The notes beneath the pieces were generated by a model. It worked only from the letters and a program-made list of their open reading frames with translations, searched no databases and was not told the DNA's origin. DNA of 64,000 bases from Blastococcus aggregatus (GTDB lineage Bacteria > Actinomycetota > Actinomycetes > Mycobacteriales > Geodermatophilaceae). The stretch is taken from NCBI RefSeq assembly GCF_900221005.1, contig NZ_OBQI01000001.1:744001-808000 (forward strand). The letters run 5' to 3'. Shown here piece after piece: positions 9,098-21,332 of this stretch (position 1 is its first letter; every line of letters starts with the position of its first letter). The translations under genes were made by a program, and so were the position numbers.

Positions 9098-9790
9098 TCA
9101 GGTGAGCGCCAGGGCCGCGTCCGGTGAGCTCTTGGTGTCCAGCCGGCCGCGGACGGCGTAGCTGCCGGGCGGTGGCGGGGTCCGCTCGCCGGCGCAGTCG
9201 GGCGCGCTGGTCAGCCCGCCCCACACCACGGGGAAGACCACCGCCTCACCGGGCGCCAGCGTCCGCACGTCGGGGCCGGACTCGGGGAAGCAGTCGTTGC
9301 TGCCCCACACCCGCGCGCCCGCGCCGTCGAGCAGGATCAGCTCCTGCAGCCCCTTGTCCAGGTCGCGCACGCAGGGCGTGGCCGACGCGTTGACCACGAC
9401 GAGCTCGAACACCGGCTTGGCGCCCACCGCAGCCGTGCCCGGGGTGCGGACCTCGACCGCCAGCATGTCGTCGCTGCACGGCCCGCCCGCCTCGACCGGC
9501 GGCGCAGCGGCGACCTCGGGTGCCGGGAGGGCCGGATCGGCGGCCACCGGCTCGGGTGGCTCCGGGGTGCGGACGGCGGTCAGCGAGGGCACGACCAGCT
9601 CCAGGGCCGGCGTCGGCGCCGGCTCCGCCGCCTCCGTCGAGGCGCTCCCACCGGCGTTCGCGGACCCACCGGAGAGCAGCAGGAACCCGCCCCAGGTGCC
9701 GGCACCCAGGACCGCGAGCAGGACGGCCAGCACCACCAGGCGACGGCGCCAGTAGACGCGCGTCGGGAGCGGTCCGACCGGGTGCAGCAC
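9098..9790 (-). CDS. hypothetical membrane-anchored extracytoplasmic protein (Rv3587c-like position)
   Basis: The protein has a short cytoplasmic N-terminus, one membrane helix (RRRLVVLAVLLAVLGAGTWGGFLLL) and a Pro/Ala-rich linker. Its exported C-terminal domain of about 130 residues has four Cys (SDDM.., TPCVRD, SNDCFPE, APDCAGE), likely disulfide-bonded. The exported domain looks beta-rich. Its place between disA and mutY matches Rv3587c of M. tuberculosis, a conserved membrane protein without known function. The start is uncertain: GTG at 9790 leaves room for divergent promoters, while an ATG at 9856 would extend it almost to mutY. Confidence 0.72.
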   Translation of the reverse strand: MLHPVGPLPTRVYWRRRLVVLAVLLAVLGAGTWGGFLLLSGGSANAGGSASTEAAEPAPTPALELVVPSLTAVRTPEPPEPVAADPALPAPEVAAAPPVEAGGPCSDDMLAVEVRTPGTAAVGAKPVFELVVVNASATPCVRDLDKGLQELILLDGAGARVWGSNDCFPESGPDVRTLAPGEAVVFPVVWGGLTSAPDCAGERTPPPPGSYAVRGRLDTKSSPDAALALT

Positions 9791-9867
9791 GGGCGGAACG
9801 CTAGCCGGGGCAGGCCCCGCCGCCCGACCCGGCACGCCGCTCCCCGGGGACGGCACACTGGACCCTC

Positions 9868-10770
9868 GTGACCAGCCTTCCCATCCGTCCCGCGCCGCAC
9901 ACCGGACCGGCTGCGGGCGAGGTGATCGTCGACTGGTTCGCCGGCGCCGCCCGCGACCTCCCGTGGCGCCGTCCCGGGGTGGACGCCTGGGCGGTGCTGG
10001 TCAGCGAGGTGATGCTGCAGCAGACGCCGGTGGCCCGGGTGGAGCCGGTCTGGCGGGAGTGGCTCGCCCGCTGGCCGCGGCCATCCGCGCTCGCGGCCGC
10101 GAGCCCGGCCGACGTCATCCGCGCCTGGGGCAAGCTCGGCTACCCGCGGCGGGCGCTGCGGCTGCGGGAGGCCGCGGCGGCGATCGCGGAGCGGCACGGG
10201 GACGTCGTCCCGTCGGCGGTCCCCGAGCTCGAGGCGCTGCCGGGGATCGGCACGTACACCGCCCGCGCGGTGGCCTGCTTCGGCCACGGTCAGCGGCAGC
10301 CCGTCGTCGACACCAACGTCCGGCGGGTGGTCGCCCGGCTGGTGCACGGCCGCGCGGAGGCCGGCACCGCCCGGGCCGCCGACCTCGACGACGTCGCCGT
10401 CCTCGCACCGGTCGACGAGCAGCGGGCGGTGCGCTTCTCGGTGGCGATCATGGAGCTCGGCGCGCTGGTCTGCGTGGCCGGCACCCCGCGGTGCGGGACG
10501 TGCCCGGTCCGCGACCGGTGCGCCTGGCGGCTGGCCGGCTCGCCCGCGCACGACGGCCCGGCCCGGCGGGTGCAGAAGTTCGCCGGCACCGACCGGCAGG
10601 TGCGCGGCCGGCTGCTCGACGTGCTGCGGGCCGCGCCGGAGCCCGTGGACGCCGCGGCCCTCGAGCCCGCCTGGGACGACGCCGTCCAGCGCTCGCGCTG
10701 CCTGGACTCGCTGCTCGCCGACGGTCTGGTCGAGCAGACCGAGGACGGCCTCTTCCGCCTCCCGGCCTAA
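9868..10770 (+). CDS. mutY: adenine DNA glycosylase MutY
   Basis: MutY removes adenine mispaired with 8-oxoguanine. Catalytic Glu47 sits in SEVMLQQT, the helix-hairpin-helix LPGIGTYTA is followed by catalytic Asp148 in VVDTNVRR, and the [4Fe-4S] cluster is ligated by Cys202-x6-Cys209-x2-Cys212-x5-Cys218. At 300 residues the C-terminal 8-oxoG recognition region is short but matches actinobacterial enzymes. The GTG start has no clear ribosome site; CACACT about eight bases upstream is a weak -10 match, so the transcript may be leaderless. Confidence 0.95.
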   Translation: MTSLPIRPAPHTGPAAGEVIVDWFAGAARDLPWRRPGVDAWAVLVSEVMLQQTPVARVEPVWREWLARWPRPSALAAASPADVIRAWGKLGYPRRALRLREAAAAIAERHGDVVPSAVPELEALPGIGTYTARAVACFGHGQRQPVVDTNVRRVVARLVHGRAEAGTARAADLDDVAVLAPVDEQRAVRFSVAIMELGALVCVAGTPRCGTCPVRDRCAWRLAGSPAHDGPARRVQKFAGTDRQVRGRLLDVLRAAPEPVDAAALEPAWDDAVQRSRCLDSLLADGLVEQTEDGLFRLPA

Positions 10771-10774
10771 CGAC

Positions 10775-10813
10775 AGGAGGCCCCTCCGCCCGGTGCGGGC
10801 GGAGGGGCCTCCT
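10775..10813. terminator. bidirectional terminator hairpin between mutY and clpC
   Basis: An 18-base perfect inverted repeat (10775-10792 with 10796-10813) with a three-base loop lies between the convergent ends of mutY and clpC. It is followed by a short T-containing stretch on the plus strand and is well placed to stop both transcripts. Confidence 0.75.
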
Positions 10814-10831
10814 TCGTCGTGCGGGGGGTGC

Positions 10832-13366
<2,535 letters not shown>

Positions 13367-13602
13367 CTGCTGCTTCTCCTTCGACCGGCTGGTCCGGCAC
13401 TGTCCTCCCCTGGTCTGGGAAGGAGCACCCGACATCCGTCGGCGCTGGGGGCACCGGTCATTCCACTGTAGTCGCGAACCTCCCCGTCCCGTCGCGGTCC
13501 GACGGGCGTGGTGGATGGCTGTCCGGTCCAACCGATGCGCGTGGAGCGCTGTTCCGCCGGGGTTACGCCGTCAGCGGACGCCGGCGGGCGACCCGGGGAC
13601 GA

Positions 13603-13638
13603 CGGAGGCCCGGTCCCCCATGGGGAACCGGGCCTCCG
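13603..13638 (-). terminator. lsr2 terminator hairpin
   Basis: A GC-rich inverted repeat starting CGGAGGCCCGG and closing CCGGGCCTCCG lies about 20 bases beyond the lsr2 stop, with one mismatch near the loop. It separates lsr2 transcription from clpC. No long T tract follows, as is common in high-GC actinobacteria. Confidence 0.65.
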
Positions 13639-13658
13639 CGACGTGCGGGTGGAGCGAC

Positions 13659-14006
13659 TCAGTGAGCCGCCTCGTAGGCCTCCACCACGCCGGCCGGGAT
13701 GCGGCCGCGGTCGCTGACCTGGTGGCCGTTCTTGCGGGCCCAGTCGCGGATCGCGCCGGCCTGCTCGCGGTCCATGCGACCGCCGGTGGCGCGGGAGCGA
13801 CCTCCGCCGGAGGCGCCGCGGCTGCCGCGACCGACCTTGCGCGCGGCGGACACGTAGCGGGAGAAGACGTCGCGCAGTTCCGCGGCATTCTTCTCCGCGA
13901 GGTCGATCTCGTACGACGTCCCGTCGAGCGAGAAGCTCACGGTCTCGTCGGCGGGGAGATTCTCGTCGAGGTCGTCACTCAGGATGACCTGTACCTTGCG
14001 AGCCAT
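13659..14006 (-). CDS. lsr2: Lsr2 nucleoid-associated protein
   Basis: Lsr2 is the actinobacterial H-NS analogue that silences AT-rich, often horizontally acquired DNA. The N-terminal beta/helix dimerisation domain begins [15 protein letters not shown] and contains the [14 protein letters not shown] block. A Gly/Arg/Ser linker follows, then a C-terminal helix-turn-helix-like domain with the minor-groove-binding Arg-Gly-Arg in SDRGRIPAG. The length is 115 residues. A ribosome site (GAGGAA) lies just upstream. It stands between lysS and clpC as in mycobacteria. Its leader is markedly richer in A+T than surrounding DNA, consistent with autoregulation. Confidence 0.97.
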   Translation of the reverse strand: MARKVQVILSDDLDENLPADETVSFSLDGTSYEIDLAEKNAAELRDVFSRYVSAARKVGRGSRGASGGGRSRATGGRMDREQAGAIRDWARKNGHQVSDRGRIPAGVVEAYEAAH

Positions 14007-14164
14007 TTCCGTTCCTCACTCCTGTTTTCCCAGCCCCGTGATCGGATGGGTGCGTCGCCGTCGGCGACGAAATCATCAAACCACAGCGACCGACCATTAG
14101 TCGCAGGCAGATCGACTATGTCACCGAATGGAGCGGTAACAGAAACTCGGATTCTCGGAAAGAG
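14007..14164 (-). promoter_or_regulatory. A+T-enriched lsr2 upstream region
   Basis: This 158-base gap between lysS and lsr2 is visibly poorer in GC than any neighbouring stretch, with runs such as AAATCATCAAACC and AACAGAAACTCGGATT. Lsr2 binds AT-rich DNA and is known to regulate its own gene in some actinobacteria, so this is a likely Lsr2 target and lsr2 promoter. No single -10/-35 pair stands out. Confidence 0.45.
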
Positions 14165-15688
14165 TCAGGAAGGAAGGGGGCGGACGAGCGGGAAGAGGAT
14201 CGTCTCGCGAATGCCCAGTCCGGTGAGCGTCATCATGAGGCGGTCCATCCCCATGCCCATGCCGCCGGTCGGCGGCATTCCGTACTCGAGCGCCTCGAGG
14301 AAGTCCTCGTCGAGCGCCATGGCCTCGGGGTCACCCGCGGCGGCCAGCACGGTCTGCGCGGTGAACCGCTCCCGCTGCACCACGGGGTCGACCAGTTCGG
14401 AGTAGGCGGTCGCCCGCTCGATCCCCCCGATGTAGAGATCCCACTTCTCGGCCAGGCCCGGGGTCGAGCGGTGCGCGCGGGTCAGCGGCGAGGTGTCCAC
14501 CGGGTAGTCGATGACGAACGTCGGGGACTGCAGCGAGTCCTGGACCAGTGCCTCGAAGATCTCCTCGACGACCTTGCCCGGCAGCCACTGCGGGTCGACG
14601 CCGACGTCGTGCCGCTCGGCGACCGCGCGGAGCGCCTCGATCGGCGTCTCCGGCGTGATCTCCTCCCCCACGGCCTCGGAGACGGCGGTGTAGAGCGGGA
14701 TCTGCGGCCATTCCCCCGACAGGTCCACCTCGGTGCCGTCGTGGTGGCGCGCGGTGTGGTCGCCGAACAGCGCCGCGGCGGCGTCCTGGATCAGCTCACG
14801 GGTCACCGTGGCCATCTCCTGGTAGTCCGCATAGGCCTGATAGGCCTCCAGCATCGCGAACTCCGGGGAGTGCGAGCTGTCGGCGCCCTCGTTCCGGAAG
14901 TTGCGGTTGATCTCGAAGACCCGGTCCAGGCCACCGACGATGCAGCGCTTGAGGAACAGCTCCGGCGCGATGCGCAGGTAGAGGTCCAGGTCGAAGGCGT
15001 TCATGTGCGTGCGGAACGGCCGGGCCGCCGCGCCGCCGTGCACGGTCTGCAGCATCGGCGTCTCGACCTCGAGGTAGCCGCGCGCGGTGAGGCCGGCGCG
15101 CAGGGAGGACATCACCGTGGCGCGCTGGCGCACCGTGCGGCGGGCCTCGTCGCGCACGATCAGATCGACGTAGCGGCGGCGGACCCGCAGCTCCTCGCTC
15201 ATCGGCTTGTGCGCCACCGGCAGGGGACGCAGCGACTTGGCGGTCAGCTGCCAGGAATCGGCGAAGACCGACAGCTCGCCGCGGCGCGACGTCCCCACCT
15301 CGCCGGTGACCAGCACGTGGTCGCCGAGGTCGATGTCGGCCTTCCACGCGGCGAGCGACTCCTCGCCGACGCGGTCCCGGGAGAGCATGACCTGCAGCTC
15401 GGCGTCGCCCTCGCGCAGCGTCGCGAAGCAGAGCTTGCCGGTGTTGCGGAAGAAGATCACCCGCCCGGTGACGCCGGCCTGCTCGCCGGTCATGGTGTCC
15501 GGCTCGAGGTCGGGGTGCGCGGCGCGCACGGCGGCCAGCGTCGTCGTCCGGGGAACGGTCACGGGGTACGGGTCGATGCCCGACTCGCGGAGCCGGTCGA
15601 GCTTCGCGCGACGGACGCGCATCTGCTCGGGCAGCTCGTCCATGCCGCCGTCGTCGTCCACGGCCGGGCGGTTCGGTGCGTCGTCCAC
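14165..15688 (-). CDS. lysS: lysine--tRNA ligase (class II)
   Basis: This synthetase charges tRNA-Lys. An N-terminal OB-fold anticodon domain ([19 protein letters not shown]) precedes the class II core: motif 1 region [12 protein letters not shown], motif 2 [20 protein letters not shown] and motif 3 [15 protein letters not shown] near the C-terminus. The sequence closely follows my recollection of M. tuberculosis LysS1. GTG at 15688, eleven bases after the coaX stop, gives 507 residues; an ATG at 15643 is an alternative start. It is the last gene of the panC-panD-coaX-lysS run. Confidence 0.96.
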   Translation of the reverse strand: MDDAPNRPAVDDDGGMDELPEQMRVRRAKLDRLRESGIDPYPVTVPRTTTLAAVRAAHPDLEPDTMTGEQAGVTGRVIFFRNTGKLCFATLREGDAELQVMLSRDRVGEESLAAWKADIDLGDHVLVTGEVGTSRRGELSVFADSWQLTAKSLRPLPVAHKPMSEELRVRRRYVDLIVRDEARRTVRQRATVMSSLRAGLTARGYLEVETPMLQTVHGGAAARPFRTHMNAFDLDLYLRIAPELFLKRCIVGGLDRVFEINRNFRNEGADSSHSPEFAMLEAYQAYADYQEMATVTRELIQDAAAALFGDHTARHHDGTEVDLSGEWPQIPLYTAVSEAVGEEITPETPIEALRAVAERHDVGVDPQWLPGKVVEEIFEALVQDSLQSPTFVIDYPVDTSPLTRAHRSTPGLAEKWDLYIGGIERATAYSELVDPVVQRERFTAQTVLAAAGDPEAMALDEDFLEALEYGMPPTGGMGMGMDRLMMTLTGLGIRETILFPLVRPLPS

Positions 15689-15699
15689 GGGGCCCGAGC

Positions 15700-16488
15700 C
15701 TACGGGCGGGCTTGGTGGCGCTCGAAGGCCAGCCGCAGGCCGTGCACCGTCAGGTCGGGTTCCCGCTCGGAGATCGTGCGGCAGTTGTCGGCGATCAGCG
15801 GGGCCAGTCCCCCGGTGGCCACGACGACCGGAGCCGTCCCGAACTGGGCGACCAGCTCCGCGGCGATCCGGCCGACCAGCCCGTCCACGAGCCCGGCGAA
15901 CCCGAGCACCAGGCCCGACTGCAGCGCGGCCACGGTGTTCTTGCCGATGGCGTGCGGGGGCGCGGTCAGTTCCACCGAGCGCAGCTGTGCGGCCCGGGAG
16001 GCCAGCGCGTCGTGGCTGACCTCGACCCCGGGTGCGAGCGCGCCGCCGAGGAACTGCCCACCGGGCCCCACGGCGTCGACGTTGGTCGAGGTGCCGAAGT
16101 CGACCACGACCACCGGCCGGGCGGCGCCTCCCGGCCCGCGGCCGAACAGCTCGTGGGCGGCCAGGGCGGTGACCACCCGGTCGGCCCCGACCTCGCGCGG
16201 GTTGTCCACGTGCAGCGGCACGCCGGTGCGCACACCGGGCCCGATGAGGACCACGGGCACGTCGAGGGAGTCCAGCAGCCGGCGGAGAGCCGGCAGCAGG
16301 GCCGGCACCGCCGAGCAGGCGGCGACGCCGGTGACCGTGGTGTCGCGCAACAGCCCCCGCCACAGCATGAGCAGCTCGTCGGAGGTGGCGTGCGGCGCCG
16401 TGGTGACCCGCCACGAGCCGACCCGGGTGGCCCCGTCGAAGGTGGCGAGGACGGTCTGGCTGTTGCCGACGTCGACGGTCAGCAGCAC
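15700..16488 (-). CDS. coaX: type III pantothenate kinase CoaX
   Basis: CoaX phosphorylates pantothenate, the first committed step to coenzyme A. The ASKHA-fold phosphate motifs are visible: [11 protein letters not shown] at the N-terminus, [16 protein letters not shown] in the middle and [14 protein letters not shown], followed by [22 protein letters not shown]. The length of 262 residues is normal. GTG at 16488 is chosen because it opens directly on the first beta strand. It follows panD by 25 bases in a pantothenate/CoA gene run. Family members need a monovalent cation, which cannot be read here. Confidence 0.94.
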   Translation of the reverse strand: MLLTVDVGNSQTVLATFDGATRVGSWRVTTAPHATSDELLMLWRGLLRDTTVTGVAACSAVPALLPALRRLLDSLDVPVVLIGPGVRTGVPLHVDNPREVGADRVVTALAAHELFGRGPGGAARPVVVVDFGTSTNVDAVGPGGQFLGGALAPGVEVSHDALASRAAQLRSVELTAPPHAIGKNTVAALQSGLVLGFAGLVDGLVGRIAAELVAQFGTAPVVVATGGLAPLIADNCRTISEREPDLTVHGLRLAFERHQARP

Positions 16489-16513
16489 GGCCGCGCCCCG
16501 CCCGCCCGGGGAG

Positions 16514-16939
16514 TCACCGGACCGGGACGCCGAGGTCGCTGCGCTGCTGGTCGGTCGCACCGGGCACGGGTGCCGAGGGGTCGCCGCCGAGCTCGACGAT
16601 CCGGTTGGCGGCGTCGACGTGCACGACCTTGGGGAGGTAGCTCTTGGCCTCGGTCTCGTCCATGCCGCCGTAGCTGATCAGGATGACCAGGTCGCCGGGG
16701 TGCACCAGGTGCGCGGCGGCGCCGTTGATGCCGATGACGCCGGTGCCGCGCTCGCCGGGGATGACGTAGGTCTCCAGCCGGGCGCCGTTGGTGATGTCGA
16801 CGATCGCGACCTGCTCGCCGGGGATCAGGTCGGCGGCGTCGAGGAGGTCCTCGTCGACGGTCACCGAACCCACGTAGTGCAGGTCGGCCTGGGTGACCGT
16901 CGCACGGTGGATCTTGGACTTGAGCATCGTGCGCATCAT
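16514..16939 (-). CDS. panD: aspartate 1-decarboxylase (pyruvoyl-dependent) proenzyme
   Basis: PanD makes beta-alanine from aspartate for pantothenate. The self-processing site is the Gly-Ser pair in [13 protein letters not shown]; cleavage there leaves a pyruvoyl group on the new alpha-chain. The catalytic [30 protein letters not shown] core is intact, given here by its ends: TYVIPGERG and HPGDLVI. The length of 141 residues is normal. ATG at 16939 overlaps the panC stop in an ATGA, so it is translationally coupled to panC. The C-terminal tail ([12 protein letters not shown]) is variable in the family. Confidence 0.96.
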   Translation of the reverse strand: MMRTMLKSKIHRATVTQADLHYVGSVTVDEDLLDAADLIPGEQVAIVDITNGARLETYVIPGERGTGVIGINGAAAHLVHPGDLVILISYGGMDETEAKSYLPKVVHVDAANRIVELGGDPSAPVPGATDQQRSDLGVPVR

Positions 16940-17790
16940 GCGAGGTCTCCCAGGGTCACAGCGGTGTTGTCGAGGAGTCGGGTGCTGCCGGCGCGGACGG
17001 CGACCAGCAGGCGGGCGGGTCCGGCGGCGGGCGCCGGCCCCAGGTCGGTATCGGTGAGTTCGAGGTAGTCCTGGAACAGGTCCGGGCGCCGGTCGAGGAC
17101 CGCCCGGGCCGCGGCGAGGACGGCCTCGGCGCCCTGCGCCCCGGCCGCGGCACCGGCACGCAGCGCGGCGGAGATCGTCGCGGCGGCGGCCCGCTGCTCG
17201 GCGTCGAGATAGCGGTTGCGGCTGGACAGCGCCAGTCCGTCGTCCTCGCGGACGGTCGGTACCCCGACCACCTCGACCGGGAGCGCCAGCTCCCGCGCCA
17301 TGGACCGGACGAGGGTCAGCTGCTGGTAGTCCTTCTCGCCGAAGAAGGCGAGGTCCGGCCGCACCAGCCCGAACAGCTTGGCGACGACGGTGAGCACGCC
17401 GGCGAAGTGCCCCGGGCGGACCGCGCCCTCGAGCACCGAGCCCAGCGGGCCCGGGTCGACGATCACGCCGACGGCGGACGGCGGGTAGACCTCCTCGACC
17501 GGCGGGTGGAAGACGACGTCGGCACCCTCGTCGGCCAGGGCGTCCAGGTCCTCCTGCCAGGTCCGGGGGTAGCGGTCGAAGTCCTCGCCGGGGGCGAACT
17601 GGGTCGGGTTCACGAAGATCGAGACGACGACGCTTCCGGCGGTCTCCTTCGCCGCGCGGACGAGCGCCCGGTGCCCCTCGTGCAGCGCACCCATGGTCGG
17701 CACCAGCGCCACCGGACCGGGCAGCCTCGCGCGCAGGGCGGCGAGGTCCGCGGCCGACTCGACCACCTCGGGACGGAAGAGGACGGTCAC
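16936..17790 (-). CDS. panC: pantothenate synthetase
   Basis: PanC joins pantoate and beta-alanine with ATP to form pantothenate. The nucleotidyltransferase motifs are clear: [15 protein letters not shown] (HxGH), [15 protein letters not shown], and [10 protein letters not shown], with [13 protein letters not shown] as the KMSKS-like region. The 284-residue length is typical. GTG at 17790 overlaps the stop of the upstream DUF2520 gene (GTGA) and its own stop overlaps panD (ATGA), so the three are translated as a coupled set. Confidence 0.96.
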   Translation of the reverse strand: MTVLFRPEVVESAADLAALRARLPGPVALVPTMGALHEGHRALVRAAKETAGSVVVSIFVNPTQFAPGEDFDRYPRTWQEDLDALADEGADVVFHPPVEEVYPPSAVGVIVDPGPLGSVLEGAVRPGHFAGVLTVVAKLFGLVRPDLAFFGEKDYQQLTLVRSMARELALPVEVVGVPTVREDDGLALSSRNRYLDAEQRAAAATISAALRAGAAAGAQGAEAVLAAARAVLDRRPDLFQDYLELTDTDLGPAPAAGPARLLVAVRAGSTRLLDNTAVTLGDLA

Positions 17791-18758
17791 CGCGCGGCCT
17801 CCTCGTCGTGGGTCTCCGCCGGGGTGGCGGGGTGGGTGGACGAGCGCAGCAGGTCGAGCAGCGGGGCGCCCTCGTGCGGCTTGAGCCGGCCGGCGGCCAG
17901 CGCGCGCTCGGTGGTGCGGCGGGCCATCGCGACGTAGGCGGCGACGGACTCCGGCGCCCGCTCGGCGAGGGTCTCCACGTGGCGTCCGACCGTGCCGACG
18001 TCGCCCCGGCTGACCGGACCGGTCAGCCCGCGGTCGCCGCGGCGCAGCCCGTTGTCCAGGGCGGCGGAGAGCAGCGGCGCGAGGATCCGGGCCGGTTCGG
18101 AGACCCCGGCGGTGCGCAGCAGGTCCGCGGCCTCGGCCACCAGGGTGACCAGGTGGTTGGCGCCGGTGACCAGCGCCGCGTGGTACAGCGTGCGGTCGCC
18201 CTCGGCGACGAAGAACGGCTCGCCGCCCATCTCCAGGACCAGCGTCTCGGCGACCGGGCGGTAGGAGGGGTGGCTGGTCACCCCGAAGGGGGTGCCTGCG
18301 AGCCGGTCGGCGTCCTCGGGGGCGCCGGTGAAGGTCATCGCCGGGTGCAGGGCGAGCGGCAGGACACCGGCGCGCTCGGCGGGGGCGAGCACCGCCAGGC
18401 CGTGCGCGCCGGAGGTGTGGAAGGCGAGCTGACCGGCCCGCCAGGCACCGGTCTCGGCGAGGCCGGCGACGAGGCCGGGGAGGGTGTCGTCGGGAACGGC
18501 GAGGACGACCAGGTCCGCCGCGGCGACCACCTGGTCCGCGGGCAGCAGCGGCACGCCCGGCAGCAGGCGGGCGGCCCTCTCGGCGGATGCGGCGGACAGG
18601 CCGGAGGCGGCGACGACGTCGTGACCTGCGGCGGAGAGCGCGGCGCCGAGGACGGCGCCGACACGGCCGGCGCCGATGATCCCCACGCGCAGGCGCGCGG
18701 GCGCATCGGCAGCCGAGGGGAGTCCGGCAGCGCGGACGTTCCTGCGGGCAGCAGGCAT
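17787..18758 (-). CDS. Rossmann-like and DUF2520 domain-containing protein
   Basis: The N-terminal half is a Rossmann domain with the dinucleotide motif [22 protein letters not shown] and resembles the F420/NADP-dependent and ketopantoate reductase-like fold. The C-terminal half (from about [18 protein letters not shown]) is the DUF2520 helical domain. The gene sits immediately before panC in many actinobacteria (Rv3603c in M. tuberculosis) and overlaps it by four bases, which suggests a role in pantothenate supply, possibly a pantoate-forming reductase. That role is inference. A hairpin (18807-18828) lies in the leader about 50 bases upstream of the ATG. Confidence 0.88.
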   Translation of the reverse strand: MPAARRNVRAAGLPSAADAPARLRVGIIGAGRVGAVLGAALSAAGHDVVAASGLSAASAERAARLLPGVPLLPADQVVAAADLVVLAVPDDTLPGLVAGLAETGAWRAGQLAFHTSGAHGLAVLAPAERAGVLPLALHPAMTFTGAPEDADRLAGTPFGVTSHPSYRPVAETLVLEMGGEPFFVAEGDRTLYHAALVTGANHLVTLVAEAADLLRTAGVSEPARILAPLLSAALDNGLRRGDRGLTGPVSRGDVGTVGRHVETLAERAPESVAAYVAMARRTTERALAAGRLKPHEGAPLLDLLRSSTHPATPAETHDEEAAR

Positions 18759-18806
18759 CGGTGCACCTCTCGTTCCAGTCCCGAACGGGTACCGGACGTC
18801 GGTTCA

Positions 18807-18828
18807 CGGCTCCCAGGGTCGGGAGCCG
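18807..18828. repeat. inverted repeat in the DUF2520/SDR intergenic region
   Basis: CGGCTCCC (18807-18814) and GGGAGCCG (18821-18828) form a perfect eight-base stem with a six-base loop in the 277-base divergent region between the DUF2520 gene and the SDR gene. It could be an operator or leader hairpin; nothing more can be said. Confidence 0.35.
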
Positions 18829-19035
18829 GGTCGTGCTGGTCTCGCGGGCCGTACCGGCGTGGCCTGCTGCAACCGTGGGTGTCGCGCAGGAAGAACGCCG
18901 AGGGCGAGTGTGGAACTCCCTCGTCCGGTGTGCAACGCGCGGGCGGTGTGGCATGGCTCACGCGGGGTGGCGGCCGTGCCGCCGGGAGCCGCACCTAACG
19001 TGACCCGGAACACCCCTACAGCGACAGGAGACGGC

Positions 19036-19785
19036 GTGGACAGCTTCGAGGGACGGACCGCTCTGGTGACCGGCGGAAGCCGCGGCATCGGCCTGGGCAT
19101 CGCCCAGAGCCTGGTGAAGCGCGGCGCGAAGGTGGTGCTCACGGCCCGCAAGCCCGAGGCGCTCGCCGAGGCGGTCGAGACGCTCGGTGGGCCCGACGTC
19201 GCCGTCGCGGTCGCGGGCAACGCCGGTGACGCCGCGCACCGCGCCGCCGCCGTGCGCACCGCCGTCGACACCTTCGGCAGCCTGGACATGCTGGTCGGCA
19301 ACGTGGGCATCAACCCGGTCTACGGCCCGATGATGGACCTCGACCTCGACGCCTTCCGCAAGATCCTCGACACCAACGTGGTCGCGTCGCTGGACCTCGT
19401 GCAGCAGGCCTGGCGGGCGTGGATGTCCGAGCACGGCGGCTCGGTGCTGTTCGTGGCGTCGGTGGCCGGGTTGCGGTCCTCGCAGATGATCGGCGGATAC
19501 GGCGTGAGCAAGGCGGCGGTCATCAACATGACCGCGCAGCTCGCAGTGGAGATGGGCCCGAAGGTCCGGGTCAACGCGGTGGCCCCGGCCGTGGTGAAGA
19601 CCCGCTTCGCCGAGGCCCTGTACGAAGGCCGCGAGGCCGAGGTGGCCGCGGGCTACCCGGTCGGCCGGCTCGGTGTGCCCGAGGACGTCGGCGAGGCAGC
19701 GGCCTACCTGCTGGGCGACGGCGCCGGCTGGGTCACCGGCCAGACGCTGGTGCTCGACGGAGGCTCGGGCGTCAAGGGCCGCTGA
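19036..19785 (+). CDS. SDR family oxidoreductase
   Basis: This is a classical short-chain dehydrogenase/reductase of 249 residues. The cofactor motif TGGSRGIGLG is at the N-terminus; an Arg and Lys nearby (TARKPEA) suggest NADP preference. The structural motif appears as VGNVGIN, and the catalytic Ser lies in FVASVAGL before the YGVSK pair. The C-terminus ends in the usual LVLDGGSGVKG. The substrate is unknown; the FabG-like form is generic. GTG at 19036 is supported by AGGAG (19026-19030). It lies between two genes that are adjacent in mycobacteria (Rv3603c- and Rv3604c-like), so it may be an insertion. Confidence 0.88.
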   Translation: MDSFEGRTALVTGGSRGIGLGIAQSLVKRGAKVVLTARKPEALAEAVETLGGPDVAVAVAGNAGDAAHRAAAVRTAVDTFGSLDMLVGNVGINPVYGPMMDLDLDAFRKILDTNVVASLDLVQQAWRAWMSEHGGSVLFVASVAGLRSSQMIGGYGVSKAAVINMTAQLAVEMGPKVRVNAVAPAVVKTRFAEALYEGREAEVAAGYPVGRLGVPEDVGEAAAYLLGDGAGWVTGQTLVLDGGSGVKGR

Positions 19786-19797
19786 CGGCGGGACCGC

Positions 19798-21243
19798 TCA
19801 GTCGCGGCCGAGCACCCGGGAGAGCACGTCGTCGGAGCCGTCGCCGTCCTCGCGGTAGCGGCGCCGCCGCCGGCCGCCGGCCGCGGGGCTGACGCCGTTC
19901 TCGGCCAGGATCTCGGCGAGCCGGTTGGCGCTGCCCGGGGACGTGGTCGGGCCGGCCGGCTGCACCGGCGGGAGCGCCGGGGTGGGGGCCGGGTCGGGCA
20001 TCGCGACGCGGTACCCGCCGCGGTCCTCGATGCGGGGCCGGGCCCGCCCCGGACCGGGCTGCTCGGCCGTGCGCGCCTCGGCGACCGGCACCGGGGGCAG
20101 CTCGGCGTCGTCGCTCCGGCGACGCCGCGGGGAGGGCCGCGGCGGCGCCGGCCGCACCGCCGGCACCTCGGGAGCGGCGGGCAGCTCCGCGGCGGCCGGC
20201 ACCTCCGGGACGTCGAGCAGCTCGCGGGCCACCAGCCAGTCCAGCGGCGAGGGCGGCGGCGCGACGGGGGTGGGCGGCGGGAGCAGCGGGAACGTCGTCG
20301 TGGCCGGCGCGCGGGGCGCGGGGTCCGCCGGCGCGGGATCGGGGACGCCCGGCGCGGCGGTCGGGGGCGGTCCCAGCCGGGAGGGCTGCGGCCCGGCGAA
20401 CACGCTGGTGTGCGGGGCGGGCGGCGTCCAGGACGCGGCGGTGTGCGGGGCCGGCGAGGGGCGGACGTCGGTCCGCTCCACCCGCACCTGCTCGAACTGC
20501 CGGGTCTCGCGCGCCTCGTCGAGACGGACGGCGGGCCAGCCGCCGGTCAGCTCGCGCGGGGTCTCGTCACCCCAGGATGCCTCCAGCGTTCGGGTCGGCT
20601 CCCCCGGCACCCGGCTGGCCTGGGTGCGCATGACGATCCGCTCGATCAGCATCTCCGAGGAGAGCTGCTCGGTCAGCTCCGCACGCAGCCGGCCCATGTC
20701 GTCGCGCAGCTCGTGCAGCTGGCCCAGCTCGTGCCGCAGCGAGCCCAGCGCCACGATGTCGTCGCGCATCGCGGCCACCCGGGCGACCTCCTCGCGCAGG
20801 CCGGACAGGCCGGAGAGGTCCGCGCGCAGCGCCGCCACGCCGGCGACCTGGTCGCGCAGCTCGGCGAGCGCGGCGAGCTCGCCGCGGAGCGCGTCGAGCT
20901 CCTCGCGCATCGTCTGCTCGGTCTGCCGCCGCAGCTCGTTCTCCAGCTCGAGCTCGTACTCGCGACGGGCGGCGACCTCGAGGTCGAGCTCGTGCTCGTA
21001 GGTCCGGCGCAGCTGCGCCTCGCGGGCGGCCGCGGCCGCCCGGTCGCCCCCCCGGCGCCCGGCGGCGAAGGTGGCGAGCACGAAGGCCCAGGCCACGGCG
21101 ACGACGGCGATCCGGAGGTACTGGGGGTTGTCGGTGAGGAAGACGGCCAGGGTGGCGGCCGCCGCCAGCAGGAAGCCTCCGGCGACGACCAGCACACGCC
21201 TGGGGACCCCACCGGCGACGGCGTCGTCGTGGCTGCGGGGCAT
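19798..21243 (-). CDS. DUF6779-type membrane protein with coiled coil and Pro-rich tail
   Basis: The 481-residue protein has two N-terminal membrane helices (RRVLVVAGGFLLAAAATLAVFL and LRIAVVAVAWAFVLATFAAG). A long charged coiled coil follows at about residues 65-200 (repeating ELRDQVAGVAALRADL-type heptads). A Pro/Ala/Val-rich low-complexity region runs to about 430, and a basic C-terminal motif (GGRRRRRYREDGDGSDDVLSRVLGRD) closes the protein. Layout and position agree with Rv3604c. Such architecture suggests an envelope-associated scaffold, possibly for cell-wall synthesis, but the function is not known. It converges on the SDR gene with a 12-base gap. Confidence 0.82.
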   Translation of the reverse strand: MPRSHDDAVAGGVPRRVLVVAGGFLLAAAATLAVFLTDNPQYLRIAVVAVAWAFVLATFAAGRRGGDRAAAAAREAQLRRTYEHELDLEVAARREYELELENELRRQTEQTMREELDALRGELAALAELRDQVAGVAALRADLSGLSGLREEVARVAAMRDDIVALGSLRHELGQLHELRDDMGRLRAELTEQLSSEMLIERIVMRTQASRVPGEPTRTLEASWGDETPRELTGGWPAVRLDEARETRQFEQVRVERTDVRPSPAPHTAASWTPPAPHTSVFAGPQPSRLGPPPTAAPGVPDPAPADPAPRAPATTTFPLLPPPTPVAPPPSPLDWLVARELLDVPEVPAAAELPAAPEVPAVRPAPPRPSPRRRRSDDAELPPVPVAEARTAEQPGPGRARPRIEDRGGYRVAMPDPAPTPALPPVQPAGPTTSPGSANRLAEILAENGVSPAAGGRRRRRYREDGDGSDDVLSRVLGRD

Positions 21244-21320
21244 GCACCAAGCGTAGCGGCGCGACCCCTCGTCGTTCATCCTCCGGAGGTCGGCGTCCTG
21301 CCGTCGTCGGGACCGGCTGG

Positions 21321-21326
21321 GACAGT
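21321..21326 (+). promoter_or_regulatory. candidate -10 element of a leaderless DUF1684 transcript
   Basis: GACAGT lies six bases before the GTG at 21333 with no ribosome site between. The arrangement GACAGTGG-GC/AGC-CGGTG recurs almost identically before the helicase gene at 46914, supporting a shared -10-plus-start architecture. Confidence 0.3.
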
Positions 21327-21332
21327 GGGCCG

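Noticed and set aside
13381..13500. ClgR operator upstream of clpC
   Set aside because: A TTCGCGACTACAGTGGAA-like stretch is present on the minus strand, but the right half lacks the GCG core of the ClgR consensus I remember.
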